The notes beneath the pieces are model-generated. The model did no database searches and had not been told where the DNA came from. It worked only from the letters and a program-made list of their open reading frames with translations. Below, piece by piece: positions 1 to 8,638 of a DNA stretch of 64,000 nucleotides (its first letter is position 1; each line of letters opens with the position of its first letter). The position numbers and the translations under genes are program-made. Source of the stretch: Methylobacillus caricis (GTDB taxonomy: Bacteria > Pseudomonadota > Gammaproteobacteria > Burkholderiales > Methylophilaceae); contig NZ_JAJAVD010000001.1 in assembly GCF_020532705.1 (NCBI RefSeq), positions 372,001 through 436,000 of the forward strand, read 5' to 3'.

Positions 1-521
1 AACAGGTTGTCGTAATAAGCGACTGCGATCTGGCCTGTGGCTTGGTTATAGGTAAGTTTTAGCTCCCCCTTGTCCAGTACTTCCCCATAAGGTTCTCCCA
101 GGAAGGGAGCCAAAATCTTGTTATGCAGGGCTGGGTCCGTGGAGTGCCAGTCTATGTCGAACCAGAAGGCGTAAGGGCTATTCTGTCCCCATTCAAAAAC
201 ATGTTGCCACCAAGGGTTTTCCGCGCCGCCAACCCCCATATGGTTGGGCACGATGTCCACGATCAGGCCCATGCCGGCGGCACGCAATCCATCGACCAGG
301 CGCCTTAAGCCCTGTTCCCCCCCCAGTTCCGCGCTGACTTGGGTGGGGTCAACAATATCGTAGCCATGGGTTGAGCTGCTGCGCGCGGCCAGTATGGGCG
401 AGGCGTAGACATGGCTGATGCCCAGGCTGGCGAAGTAGGGAATGCGTTCCAGGGCATGGTCAAAGGTAAAGCCCTGATGAAACTGCAGGCGTACGGTGGC
501 GGTAATGTCCGATCTAGGCAT
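1..521 (-). CDS. treY: Maltooligosyl trehalose synthase TreY, N-terminal part (cut by window edge)
   Basis: TreY rearranges the reducing-end glucose of maltooligosaccharides into an alpha,alpha-1,1 linkage, giving maltooligosyl trehalose for TreZ. Reading leftward from an ATG at 521, the frame is open to base 1 (173 codons). It shows the family's N-terminal GH13 features: an ARLQ-like start (VRLQFHQGFTF), the pattern STHGYDIVDP, and VDIVPNHMG, the conserved region I of the barrel. The ATG lies inside the end of treZ (8-nt overlap), so the two are probably translationally coupled. Only about a fifth of the usual ~900-residue protein is visible; the catalytic Asp/Glu lie outside the window. Confidence 0.9.
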   Translation of the reverse strand, partial: MPRSDITATVRLQFHQGFTFDHALERIPYFASLGISHVYASPILAARSSSTHGYDIVDPTQVSAELGGEQGLRRLVDGLRAAGMGLIVDIVPNHMGVGGAENPWWQHVFEWGQNSPYAFWFDIDWHSTDPALHNKILAPFLGEPYGEVLDKGELKLTYNQATGQIAVAYYDNL

Positions 522-2376
522 GGTCGACCAGTGGAAGTGGGGATTCAAGGCAAGCCATGACGCTGTAAGCAGGCATTTGCCCTGCAATCAGGGCGGCCTG
601 GGCGTTTCCGTGATCCAGCAATACCTGGGCAGGGCCTGACACCAGGTCATCAAGCTGTTTGCTGGCAGCTTCCGGGCCGAGGTTAGCCACCAGGGTGAGA
701 ACAGAGCCGTTACCCAATTGCCATTGGGCATAAACTGCATAAGGCCCAAAGGCGGCATAGCGCAGGGCGCGGCATAGCAGCAGGTGGGGCAGGAGGTGAA
801 GGTGGCGTAGTTGCAATAAATGGCTGATCCACTCGCGCCAGGCAGTTTGTTCCACCGTTTGATGGTCATGGGGAATGGAGCGGTTAAAGCTGGATTCGGC
901 ATTCGGGTCGGGGATGCTGTCTGCCAATAGCGGATCCTGAAACTGTGCGAAAGTGGAGAACTCGGCCCTCCGGCCTTCGCGTATAGCCTTGGCCAGTGCC
1001 GGATCCGCATGGCTGGTGAAGTAAATGAAAGGCTCGGTAGCGCCGTATTCCTCGCCCATGAACATCAGCGGCACATGCGGGCTCAGCAGCAGTAAAGCGC
1101 TTGCCACCTTGAGTGCATGTTCTGGGGCCAGGGTGGTCAGTCGCTCCCCAAATGGACGGTTGCCGATCTGGTCATGGTTCTGCAGGAACATGACAAAACT
1201 GGACGCCACGAGCCCGCTGCTGGGCTCACCTCGCGGAGTGTGGTTGCGATGGGCCGAGGTTTCTCCTTGGTAGACAAACCCTTCTCCCAGGCAACGGGCG
1301 AGTTTGTCTATGGTATTTTCTGCGTAATCGGAGTAGTAACCCTCGGTTTCCCCGGTAAGCAACACGTGCAATACATGGTGGCTATCATCGTTCCATTGGG
1401 CGTCATAACCGTTTTGCAGAAGCGTCACTGAGTTGTTGTCATTTTCCGCGACCAGGTGAACGAGGCGCTTGTCCTGGAACTCCTCGCGTATCCTTGCGGC
1501 AATGTTCAGCAGAAAGTCCTGATCCCAGATGGCATGGCAGGCGTCGAAGCGTAAACCGTCGAATTGGAATTCCTGCAGCCAGTAGAGCGCGTTCTCGCTG
1601 TAAAACTCTATGACCTCCGGATGGGAAAAGTTGATGGCATCGCCCCATGGCGTCTGGTGTTCATGGCAGAAAAACTGGGGGGCATAATGATGCAAGTAAT
1701 TGCCGTCTGGGCCGAAGTGGTTATATACCACGTCCAGGAGAACGCTTATCCCCAGGGTATGGGCATCGTCCACCAGGGCTTTCAAATCATCAGGCGAACC
1801 ATAGGAGAATTGAGGTGCAAACTGCAGCACGCCGTCATAACCCCAGTTACGGCCACCGGGAAAACTGGCAAGCGGCATCAGTTCTATGGCAGTAAAGCCC
1901 ATGGCGGCCAATTGCGGCAATCTCGCACGCACCCCTTGATATCCTCCCAGGGCGCCCACATGGGCTTCATACAAAATGGTTTCATGCCATGGCCGGCCTT
2001 GCCAGTCCGGATTGCGCCAGGGATAGGCCTGGGGGTCTATCACTACACTATTGCCGTGAACGCTGTCCAGCTGCGAGCGGGACCATGGGTCGGGTACCAG
2101 CAGTTCAGCACCCTGCTTGTCGCGTATCTGGTAGCGGTACTGGGTTCCTGCATTTGCCGGGATCTCCTGGCTGAACCAGCCGCTACCAGCTTCAGCAGCC
2201 ATCTCGTACTCTTGCCCGTTTCCCAGTATCGCGCTCACTTTCTCTGCATTGGGTGCCCACAGCCTGAACCTCACCTCTCCCGGCCCGAGGATTTGCGCGC
2301 CAGCCGGCAACAGCCGCATATGGCTGTTGTGCCTGCTGGCATCCAGCATCTCATTGGCTTGTGGGTATAGCGTCAT
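514..2376 (-). CDS. treZ: Malto-oligosyltrehalose trehalohydrolase TreZ
   Basis: Cytoplasmic GH13 enzyme that cuts the alpha-1,4 bond next to the trehalosyl end made by TreY, releasing trehalose. The 620-residue product has an N-terminal CBM48/E-set domain (about 20-110, RFRLWAPNAEKV), then the barrel with VVYNHFGPDGNY (region I), GLRFDACHAI with the predicted nucleophile D278, LVAENDN with the acid/base Glu, and FLQNHDQIGNR. Length is normal for the family. It sits 38 nt after the treS-maltokinase stop and overlaps treY by 8 nt. A glycogen branching enzyme shares the fold, but the pairing with treY and the motif set favour TreZ. Confidence 0.93.
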   Translation of the reverse strand: MTLYPQANEMLDASRHNSHMRLLPAGAQILGPGEVRFRLWAPNAEKVSAILGNGQEYEMAAEAGSGWFSQEIPANAGTQYRYQIRDKQGAELLVPDPWSRSQLDSVHGNSVVIDPQAYPWRNPDWQGRPWHETILYEAHVGALGGYQGVRARLPQLAAMGFTAIELMPLASFPGGRNWGYDGVLQFAPQFSYGSPDDLKALVDDAHTLGISVLLDVVYNHFGPDGNYLHHYAPQFFCHEHQTPWGDAINFSHPEVIEFYSENALYWLQEFQFDGLRFDACHAIWDQDFLLNIAARIREEFQDKRLVHLVAENDNNSVTLLQNGYDAQWNDDSHHVLHVLLTGETEGYYSDYAENTIDKLARCLGEGFVYQGETSAHRNHTPRGEPSSGLVASSFVMFLQNHDQIGNRPFGERLTTLAPEHALKVASALLLLSPHVPLMFMGEEYGATEPFIYFTSHADPALAKAIREGRRAEFSTFAQFQDPLLADSIPDPNAESSFNRSIPHDHQTVEQTAWREWISHLLQLRHLHLLPHLLLCRALRYAAFGPYAVYAQWQLGNGSVLTLVANLGPEAASKQLDDLVSGPAQVLLDHGNAQAALIAGQMPAYSVMACLESPLPLVDHA

Positions 2377-2414
2377 TGCTTGATCCTTTAACGGTGAGTG
2401 AAAATACTGTCAGC

Positions 2415-5400
2415 CTAGCTCTGGCCTTCTTCATTGATTTCCTGCAGCATTCCTAGCAGGCCGCGTAATGGCATGCCTATCCAGGACGGCCGGTTGGCAG
2501 CCTCGTAGGCGATTTCATAAATGACTTTTTCCAGAAGATATAAATGCAGAATGGCTTGCTCAGTGGGCGGCAGGTTTTGGCAGCTTTCTGCGTCGCTTGG
2601 CTCCTCAGGCTGGGTACTATGTACGCAGTAGGCCTGCATAAACGCATGCGTCGAGCATTCCTCATACTTTTGCAGCATTGCCTGGCGCCGTTCTGCGCCA
2701 TCGCTTGCAGGCTTTGCCATATCGCTCTTTTCCACGTAGGCGGCTGCATACGAGAATGAACGCAGCAGGCCTGCCACATCGCGCAGAGGATGGTCTTTCT
2801 GGCGCCGCTGTTCCAGGCTGCGTGCAGGCTCTCCCTCAAAGTCTATGATCATTACATCGCCTGAAATCACGAGAACCTGGCCCAGGTGGAAGTCACCATG
2901 GATACGGATGCGCGGCTGCTCAAGGCCGTGTTGCGCCAGCCTGTCTATAGCGGCGGTCAACTGCTCGCGGCGTGAAAGTACGGCGGAGGCGTTTGTTGCA
3001 TCCTCATCGCTGGACCATGTTCCGCGCTCCAATAGCTCAAGCACCTCATCTAGTTGCATATGAATATTGGCGCGCCAAGTATCAACCTGGGCGCTGGAAG
3101 CGGTTTCCGGATTGAAGGCCGCATCAGGCGAAGTCATGCCGAGGGCATTGTGGAACTCAGCCAGGCGCTGCCCCACCATGCTGGCGAAGCTGGTCAGTTC
3201 CTTGAGCGGGCTGGCGTCATCAACCGCCAGCGCCTGCTTGACGATGTCGGCCGAATTGCTGTCATTCAGCACCCGTCCCAGCCTGTCCAGTGTCCATTGC
3301 CACGCGTCGCCCTGGTTGTGCACAAAAGCCTGCAGGATTACCTGGGTGCGTGGCACGCCGTCCTCGGCTATAAAGGTGACGTCACCCAGCAGGGCAGGCG
3401 TATTGGCGTAGCCTATCGCGACCAGATGGCGCGCCATTTCCAGCTCGGGGTTGATGCCGGGGTGGATGCGCCGTAATATTTTCATGACGGCCAAGTCGCT
3501 GATAATGAGAGAGCTGTTGGACTGCTCGCCGCTGGTACGCCTGATTTCCGGGTCGGGCTTGAGTTCATTCTGCCGCAAGGCCTGGGTACTGTTGAAGTGG
3601 ATTTCCCCTGCCTCAGTGTTGAGCGTGCTCTGGTTCATCAGGTGCTGTACCACTATGCAGACAAAGCTATCGAGGGCGAATGCGTCGGTGAGCACGCCCA
3701 CGTGCGGCCCCTGGCGTACGCGCGCAAATGCCAGTTTCTGGGCCAAAGCAGGGATTTCCTGGCCATCGGGAAAAATCCCCATAGGCAGGAAATACTTTTC
3801 CTGCCCTGCAGCGGTGCTGGTATTCACTTCACTCAGTAAGACCGAGGATCCACCGGGCTTGAGCGGTTCCAGTACTCCCAGCAGGCTTAACCCGATCTCG
3901 GTCTGGTCATGGTCTTGCTTGCCGGCGTACCAGCGTTGGCAGGGCAGGTAGGCAGGCAATATGTCTTCTTCCATGGTCTTGCGTAGCGGAAGGCCAAACA
4001 AGCTGGGCAGGCCCTTGTTAATTACCAGGGTCAGGTATTCCGGCAGGGAGTTGCCGCTATTGCCTTCTGTATTGGGAGAATCCTTGTCCCTGGTCAGGCG
4101 GAACCAATAAAAATCATAGGCGGACAGTGTTAATACATAAGGTTGCTGCCCGATGCGAGGAAATACCGATCCTCCCAGCATTTCTACCGGGTCATAGCCG
4201 GAAAATTCCGAAAGATCGAGTTCCACTGCCTGTGCGGAGCTCGAGATATTGGCCACGCAGAGGATCACCTGCTCTTCATCAGGCTTCTCGCCGCCAGGCG
4301 TATGGGTACGCAGGTAACTCAGTATTTTGCGGTTGTTGGGATAAAGCAGGCGCATAGTGCCGCGGCCGAATGCATGGTACTGCTTGCGTACCGCCAAGAG
4401 GCGGCGCATCCAGTTGAGCAGGGAATGCGGATCGCTGCTTTGCGACTCTACATTGATGGCATGATAGCCGTACTGGGTGTCCATGATGGGCGGCAACACG
4501 AGGCGGGCCGGGTCGGCATTGGAAAATCCGCCATTGCGGTCCGGGGTCCATTGCATGGGGGTGCGTACGCCGTCGCGGTCTCCTAAGTGAATATTGTCTC
4601 CCATGCCGATTTCGTCGCCGTAGTAAATCACGGGCGTGCCCGGCATGGAAAGCAACAGGCTGTTGAGCAGTTCCAGGCGCCGCCTGTCGCGTTGCAGCAG
4701 CGGAGCCAGCCGGCGGCGTATCCCTACATTGAGGCGGGCCCGGCTTTCAGACGCGTAGAAATTGAGCATATAGGCGCGTTCGCTGTCTGTGACCATTTCC
4801 AGGGTCAGTTCGTCATGATTGCGCAAGAAGATGGCCCATTGGCAATTGGCTGGGATATCGGGTGTCTGCCGCAAGATATCGGTGATAGGAAAACGGTCCT
4901 CCTGCGCCAGCGCCAGGTACATGCGGGGCATCAATGGAAAGTGGAATGCCATATGGCATTCATCCTCTCCATCGCCAAAGTAGTGCTGTACGTCTTCCGG
5001 CCACATGTTGGCCTCGGCCAGCAGCATGCGGTCGGGGTAGTTCTCGTCAACTTCGCGGCGGATCAGCTTGAGGATGGCATGGGTTTCAGGCAGGTTCTCG
5101 TTCGAGGTGCCCTCCCTTTCGATCAGGTAGGGGACCGCATCGAGCCGCAGTCCATCCACTCCCAGGTCCAGCCAGAAACGCATGATACTGATGACCGATT
5201 TCAGCACTTGCGGGTTATCAAAGTTCAGGTCGGGCTGGTGCGAGAAGAAGCGGTGCCAATAATAAGCACCTGCGACAGGGTCCCAGGTCCAGTTCGACTT
5301 TTCGGTATCGGTGAAGATGATGCGCGTCTGGCTATAGGCGGTGTCCGTATCGGACCAAACGTAGAAGTTGCGGGCTGCTGAGCCGGGCTTGGCATGGCGC

Positions 5401-5801
5401 GCACGCTGGAACCAAGGGTGCTGGTCGGAGGTATGATTGATGATGAGTTCAATGATCACGCGCAGGCTGCGCTTGTGGGCTTCGGCAATAAATCGTTTTA
5501 CATCAAACAAGGTGCCGTAGTCGGCATGCACGCCACGGTATTCCGCAATGTCATAGCCGTCGTCGCGCCTTGGCGATGGATAGAACGGCAGCAGCCAGAT
5601 GGTATTGACGCCAAGCTCGGCAATATAGTCCAGCTTGCGTATGAGGCCCGCAAAGTCTCCAATGCCGTCGTTGTTCGCATCAAAAAATGACTTGATATGC
5701 ACCTGGTAAATGACGGCATCCTTGTACCATAAAGGGTCGTCGTTGAAGTGCAGGTCTTTTTCTGCCTTGGCTTTTCTTTTGAACGCTTGCCCCTTGGCCA
5801 T
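2415..5801 (-). CDS. treS: Trehalose synthase fused to maltokinase (TreS-Mak)
   Basis: Bifunctional enzyme: the N-terminal GH13 domain interconverts trehalose and maltose, the C-terminal kinase phosphorylates maltose to maltose-1-phosphate, the GlgE donor. About 1128 residues. TreS part (about 20-560): WYKDAVIYQVHIKSFFD, GLRLDAVPYL with predicted nucleophile D221, LLAEANMW, FLRNHDELT. Maltokinase part (about 600-1120): LPCQRWYAGK cap motif, then RIHGDFHLGQV and IIDFEGEP, the kinase catalytic and metal-binding motifs. Two ATGs are possible, 5807 (overlapping the glgE stop as ATGA) and 5801. I chose 5801 because AAGGAG lies 8 nt upstream of it but only 2 nt from 5807. Further in-frame extension to 5888 lies inside glgE and is unlikely. 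Confidence 0.94.
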   Translation of the reverse strand: MAKGQAFKRKAKAEKDLHFNDDPLWYKDAVIYQVHIKSFFDANNDGIGDFAGLIRKLDYIAELGVNTIWLLPFYPSPRRDDGYDIAEYRGVHADYGTLFDVKRFIAEAHKRSLRVIIELIINHTSDQHPWFQRARHAKPGSAARNFYVWSDTDTAYSQTRIIFTDTEKSNWTWDPVAGAYYWHRFFSHQPDLNFDNPQVLKSVISIMRFWLDLGVDGLRLDAVPYLIEREGTSNENLPETHAILKLIRREVDENYPDRMLLAEANMWPEDVQHYFGDGEDECHMAFHFPLMPRMYLALAQEDRFPITDILRQTPDIPANCQWAIFLRNHDELTLEMVTDSERAYMLNFYASESRARLNVGIRRRLAPLLQRDRRRLELLNSLLLSMPGTPVIYYGDEIGMGDNIHLGDRDGVRTPMQWTPDRNGGFSNADPARLVLPPIMDTQYGYHAINVESQSSDPHSLLNWMRRLLAVRKQYHAFGRGTMRLLYPNNRKILSYLRTHTPGGEKPDEEQVILCVANISSSAQAVELDLSEFSGYDPVEMLGGSVFPRIGQQPYVLTLSAYDFYWFRLTRDKDSPNTEGNSGNSLPEYLTLVINKGLPSLFGLPLRKTMEEDILPAYLPCQRWYAGKQDHDQTEIGLSLLGVLEPLKPGGSSVLLSEVNTSTAAGQEKYFLPMGIFPDGQEIPALAQKLAFARVRQGPHVGVLTDAFALDSFVCIVVQHLMNQSTLNTEAGEIHFNSTQALRQNELKPDPEIRRTSGEQSNSSLIISDLAVMKILRRIHPGINPELEMARHLVAIGYANTPALLGDVTFIAEDGVPRTQVILQAFVHNQGDAWQWTLDRLGRVLNDSNSADIVKQALAVDDASPLKELTSFASMVGQRLAEFHNALGMTSPDAAFNPETASSAQVDTWRANIHMQLDEVLELLERGTWSSDEDATNASAVLSRREQLTAAIDRLAQHGLEQPRIRIHGDFHLGQVLVISGDVMIIDFEGEPARSLEQRRQKDHPLRDVAGLLRSFSYAAAYVEKSDMAKPASDGAERRQAMLQKYEECSTHAFMQAYCVHSTQPEEPSDAESCQNLPPTEQAILHLYLLEKVIYEIAYEAANRPSWIGMPLRGLLGMLQEINEEGQS

Positions 5802-5803
5802 TT

Positions 5804-7945
5804 TCATTGCTCCTTCACTTGGATTTGCCAGATTGCATAGGGCATTTCCTGCGGGTCCATGCGCAGTTGCTGCCATTTCCCGTGCCAATCGAAGCGGTAG
5901 CCATGCAGCAGGTCTTCCACCGCTACTTGATCGTGATCACCCAGCCCGAGCAAATGCAGGGGAAGCTCCATGGTGCCCTGCTGCACGTGGTGAGGGTCGA
6001 GATTGACGGCGATGACGATCAGCCGCCTGAGGGGAGGCGAGTCGTGCGGATCGGCTTTTGAATAAAAGATGACCTGATCATTGCTGAAGGGATGGAAACT
6101 CACGCCCAGGTGAGTCTGCAAGGATGGATATTGGCGGCGTAGCCGGTTGAGCGCGCTGATTTCTTCTATGATGTTGCCTGGCTGTTGCCAGTCCCAGGCG
6201 CGGATTTCATACTTTTCCGAGTTAAGGAATTCCTCGCTGTCCGGCAAGGCTGCGGCCTCACACAGCTCGAACCCGCTGGATATCCCCCAAAGACCTGACA
6301 ATGTGGCAGCCAGCACTGCACGCACCAGGAACCCTGGTCGGCCTGAATGCTGCAGGTAGCGTGGATGTATGTCTGGGGTGTTGGCAAAGAAATGCGGCCT
6401 GAAGAACTCGCGCTGCTCAGGGCTGTTGAGCGTCAGCAGATACTCAGTCAGTTCCTGCTTGGTATTGCGCCAGGTGAAGTAGGTGTAGGACTGGGTGAAG
6501 CCAATCTTGGCCAGGCGGTTCATCATCTTGGGATGCGTAAATGCCTCGGACAGGAAAATGACATCAGGATATCGGGCCTGAACCTCGCTGATCGCCCATT
6601 CCCAGAACGGCAGCGGCTTGGTATGTGGGTTGTCTACGCGGAAGGCGCGTATGCCTTGCTCAGCCCATAGCAGCAGCAGATCTCGCAAGGCTATCCATAA
6701 GTCAGGCACGGCTTGTTCGGCATAGAAGTCGACATTGACGATATCCTGGTATTTCTTGGGCGGGTTCTCGGCATAACGGATGCTGCCGTCGGGGCGCCAG
6801 TCGAACCATTCCGGGTGCTCCTCCAGCCAGGGGTGGTCCGGGGCGCATTGAATGGCAAAGTCCAGCGCCAGTTCCATGCCCAGCATGGCCGCCTCGTACC
6901 TCAGGCGGCGCAAGTCATCCCATGTGCCAAGCTCAGGGTGGATAGCCTCATGGCCCCCTTCCCGCGATCCAATCGCGTAAGGGCTGCCAGGCTCGCCTGG
7001 CTGGGCTGTGAGGCTGTTGTTGCGGCCTTTGCGGTTGCGGCGGCCTATGGGGTGAATGGGAGGAAAGTATAGGGTGTCGAAACCCATTGCATGAATAGCC
7101 GGCAGGCGCTGGATCACGTCATCAAACGTGCCATGGCGGCCGGCATCCCCGCTTTGCGAGCGGGGAAACATCTCATACCAGCTGGAGAACGCTGCTGCCT
7201 TTCGTTCGGCACGCACGGGGTATTCGCGGCTGCGTGCCAGGAACTCATGTAGATCCAGCTTGCGCACTTGGTCACGCAATTCGGCGGAAAGCAGCAATTG
7301 CAGACTTTTCTGCTGATTTGCTGCATAGGGCTGCAACAGGGTGGTTAATGCCGGATCCACCGTGCAGCCGGTTGTTTGCAGCAATTTTTCGGTGGCGGCC
7401 GGCGTTCTTAACGCCTTGACTGCCTTCTTCAGGAACTCGTCACCCGAACCTGGTTTGTTCTCGGCCTGCTGCCTGGATTGAGACAATATCCGCTCCAATA
7501 ACAGCCGGCCCTCTTCCAGCTCAATGATGATGTCCACGCTTGCCCGCATCTTTTTCAGCAGGCCGTCACGGTAAGTGGCAAACCGGTCATGCCATGCTTC
7601 AACCGCAAACAAGTGCAGGCCAGGGAGGCTGGGAGTGAAACTTGCACGCCACCGGTGGTTGTCTGCCAGTGCCATGGGCACGGCATGCCAGAGCTGACTT
7701 CCAGGTTCCCGCCAGAGCAGTTGGGCATCCAGCTTGTCATGGGTATCCATGAAAATATCGGCTTCCACCTCGACGGGCTGAAATGCCAGCCGCTTAACAG
7801 GAAATCGGCCTCCATCCACAGATGGACTTACCTGGTCTACCACAATCCTGGGGGCCTGCAGCAGGCAGGCGCGTTCCCCATGACGATGGGACAGGTCAGG
7901 GGGGGGACTATGTTGCTTGGCGGAATGCGGGGCTGTTCTAACCAT
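5804..7945 (-). CDS. glgE: Alpha-1,4-glucan:maltose-1-phosphate maltosyltransferase GlgE
   Basis: GlgE transfers maltosyl units from maltose-1-phosphate onto alpha-1,4-glucan. The 713-residue protein has the family N-terminus (PRIVVDQVSPSVDGGRFPVKR near residue 32), an all-alpha/E-set N-terminal region, and the GH13_3 barrel with PPIHPIGRRNRKG, FAIQCAPDHPW, GIRAFRVDNPHTKP (predicted nucleophile D438), FLSEAFTHPK (acid/base Glu) and NTPDIHP. First gene of the minus-strand operon glgE-treS/mak-treZ-treY; its stop is 2 nt from the next start. The first ~30 residues precede the conserved block and a later start cannot be excluded. Confidence 0.95.
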   Translation of the reverse strand: MVRTAPHSAKQHSPPPDLSHRHGERACLLQAPRIVVDQVSPSVDGGRFPVKRLAFQPVEVEADIFMDTHDKLDAQLLWREPGSQLWHAVPMALADNHRWRASFTPSLPGLHLFAVEAWHDRFATYRDGLLKKMRASVDIIIELEEGRLLLERILSQSRQQAENKPGSGDEFLKKAVKALRTPAATEKLLQTTGCTVDPALTTLLQPYAANQQKSLQLLLSAELRDQVRKLDLHEFLARSREYPVRAERKAAAFSSWYEMFPRSQSGDAGRHGTFDDVIQRLPAIHAMGFDTLYFPPIHPIGRRNRKGRNNSLTAQPGEPGSPYAIGSREGGHEAIHPELGTWDDLRRLRYEAAMLGMELALDFAIQCAPDHPWLEEHPEWFDWRPDGSIRYAENPPKKYQDIVNVDFYAEQAVPDLWIALRDLLLLWAEQGIRAFRVDNPHTKPLPFWEWAISEVQARYPDVIFLSEAFTHPKMMNRLAKIGFTQSYTYFTWRNTKQELTEYLLTLNSPEQREFFRPHFFANTPDIHPRYLQHSGRPGFLVRAVLAATLSGLWGISSGFELCEAAALPDSEEFLNSEKYEIRAWDWQQPGNIIEEISALNRLRRQYPSLQTHLGVSFHPFSNDQVIFYSKADPHDSPPLRRLIVIAVNLDPHHVQQGTMELPLHLLGLGDHDQVAVEDLLHGYRFDWHGKWQQLRMDPQEMPYAIWQIQVKEQ

Positions 7946-8280
7946 AATCCGTACTTTCCTGCTTGAACTGGGTGGGTGAGATAGGCCGTGATGAAAGCTG
8001 TAGATGGCATGAAAAAGGCCATGACAGTTGAATCATCATAAGAACAAGGACGAGCTGTCACCGATAAGAGGGCTACTGATTTGCTTGTAGGATTATTTTT
8101 ACGTGCGTCATGATTTGTTTTTAAAATCATTGTGTTGTGAGTTTTAGGGAGTTTCGGGCTGTGTTGCATCTGCGTGGATTTAGCAGTTACATACAACAAA
8201 GTGCTGATGAGCTCACCGACAGGGCTGGTGCTTTTACGAAAGATTGATATATGCGTGATCCAATATTGGAGGACAGGAAA
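7946..8280. other. Divergent intergenic region between glgE operon and small secreted protein gene
   Basis: 335 bases separating two divergent transcription units, so it should hold promoters for both. I see no confident -35/-10 pair, inverted repeat or terminator. A GGAGG at about 8268-8272 is the ribosome binding site of the gene starting at 8281. Overlapping minus-strand ORFs here have no recognisable content. Confidence 0.4.
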
Positions 8281-8571
8281 ATGGATAAACGTCTGATGTG
8301 GGTGGCTGCATTTTTGCTAGCCATTGTTTCCCCCTTGGGAGTGCAGGCCGATCCCGCGCCTGTGGACAATACGGTTCCGCCGTGCGATAGCTCCCAAACG
8401 ACCAGCAAACCGGATTGCAAAATCGATTCGGACAGCCTGAAAGCACCGCCCTCAATGCCTGGGGAGCGTGATAGCGTGATTGTCCCGCCTGAAGTTCCAG
8501 CCGAAGGGCTGCACAATGATCCTCGCACCAGGACGCCGGATATTGAAGACAGGAAATTGCCCAAAAAGTGA
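8281..8571 (+). CDS. Small secreted proline-rich protein, function unknown
   Basis: I do not recognise this 96-residue product. It begins MDKRLMWVAAFLLAIVS and has a clear Sec signal peptide ending near VQADPA, followed by a polar, proline-rich tail with two cysteines (PPCDSSQ, KPDCK) that could form a disulfide outside the cytoplasm, and a basic end (RKLPKK). Start 8281 is preferred over the in-frame ATG 8251 because GGAGG lies 8 nt upstream and the signal peptide starts there. It precedes the PLD-VTT gene by 67 nt on the same strand. Confidence 0.6.
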   Translation: MDKRLMWVAAFLLAIVSPLGVQADPAPVDNTVPPCDSSQTTSKPDCKIDSDSLKAPPSMPGERDSVIVPPEVPAEGLHNDPRTRTPDIEDRKLPKK

Positions 8572-8638
8572 AGCCTTGCTTGAAATGAAGCGCTACGCCA
8601 CAGGCCTGGAAGCCACTTTCATAATTTGGGGATGATCG

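Noticed and set aside
1564-2370. 268-codon plus-strand ORF over treZ
   Set aside because: Antisense shadow of a G+C-rich gene; no family signature and treZ is clear on the other strand.
4587-5381. 264-codon plus-strand ORF over treS
   Set aside because: Antisense shadow; treS motifs are intact on the minus strand.
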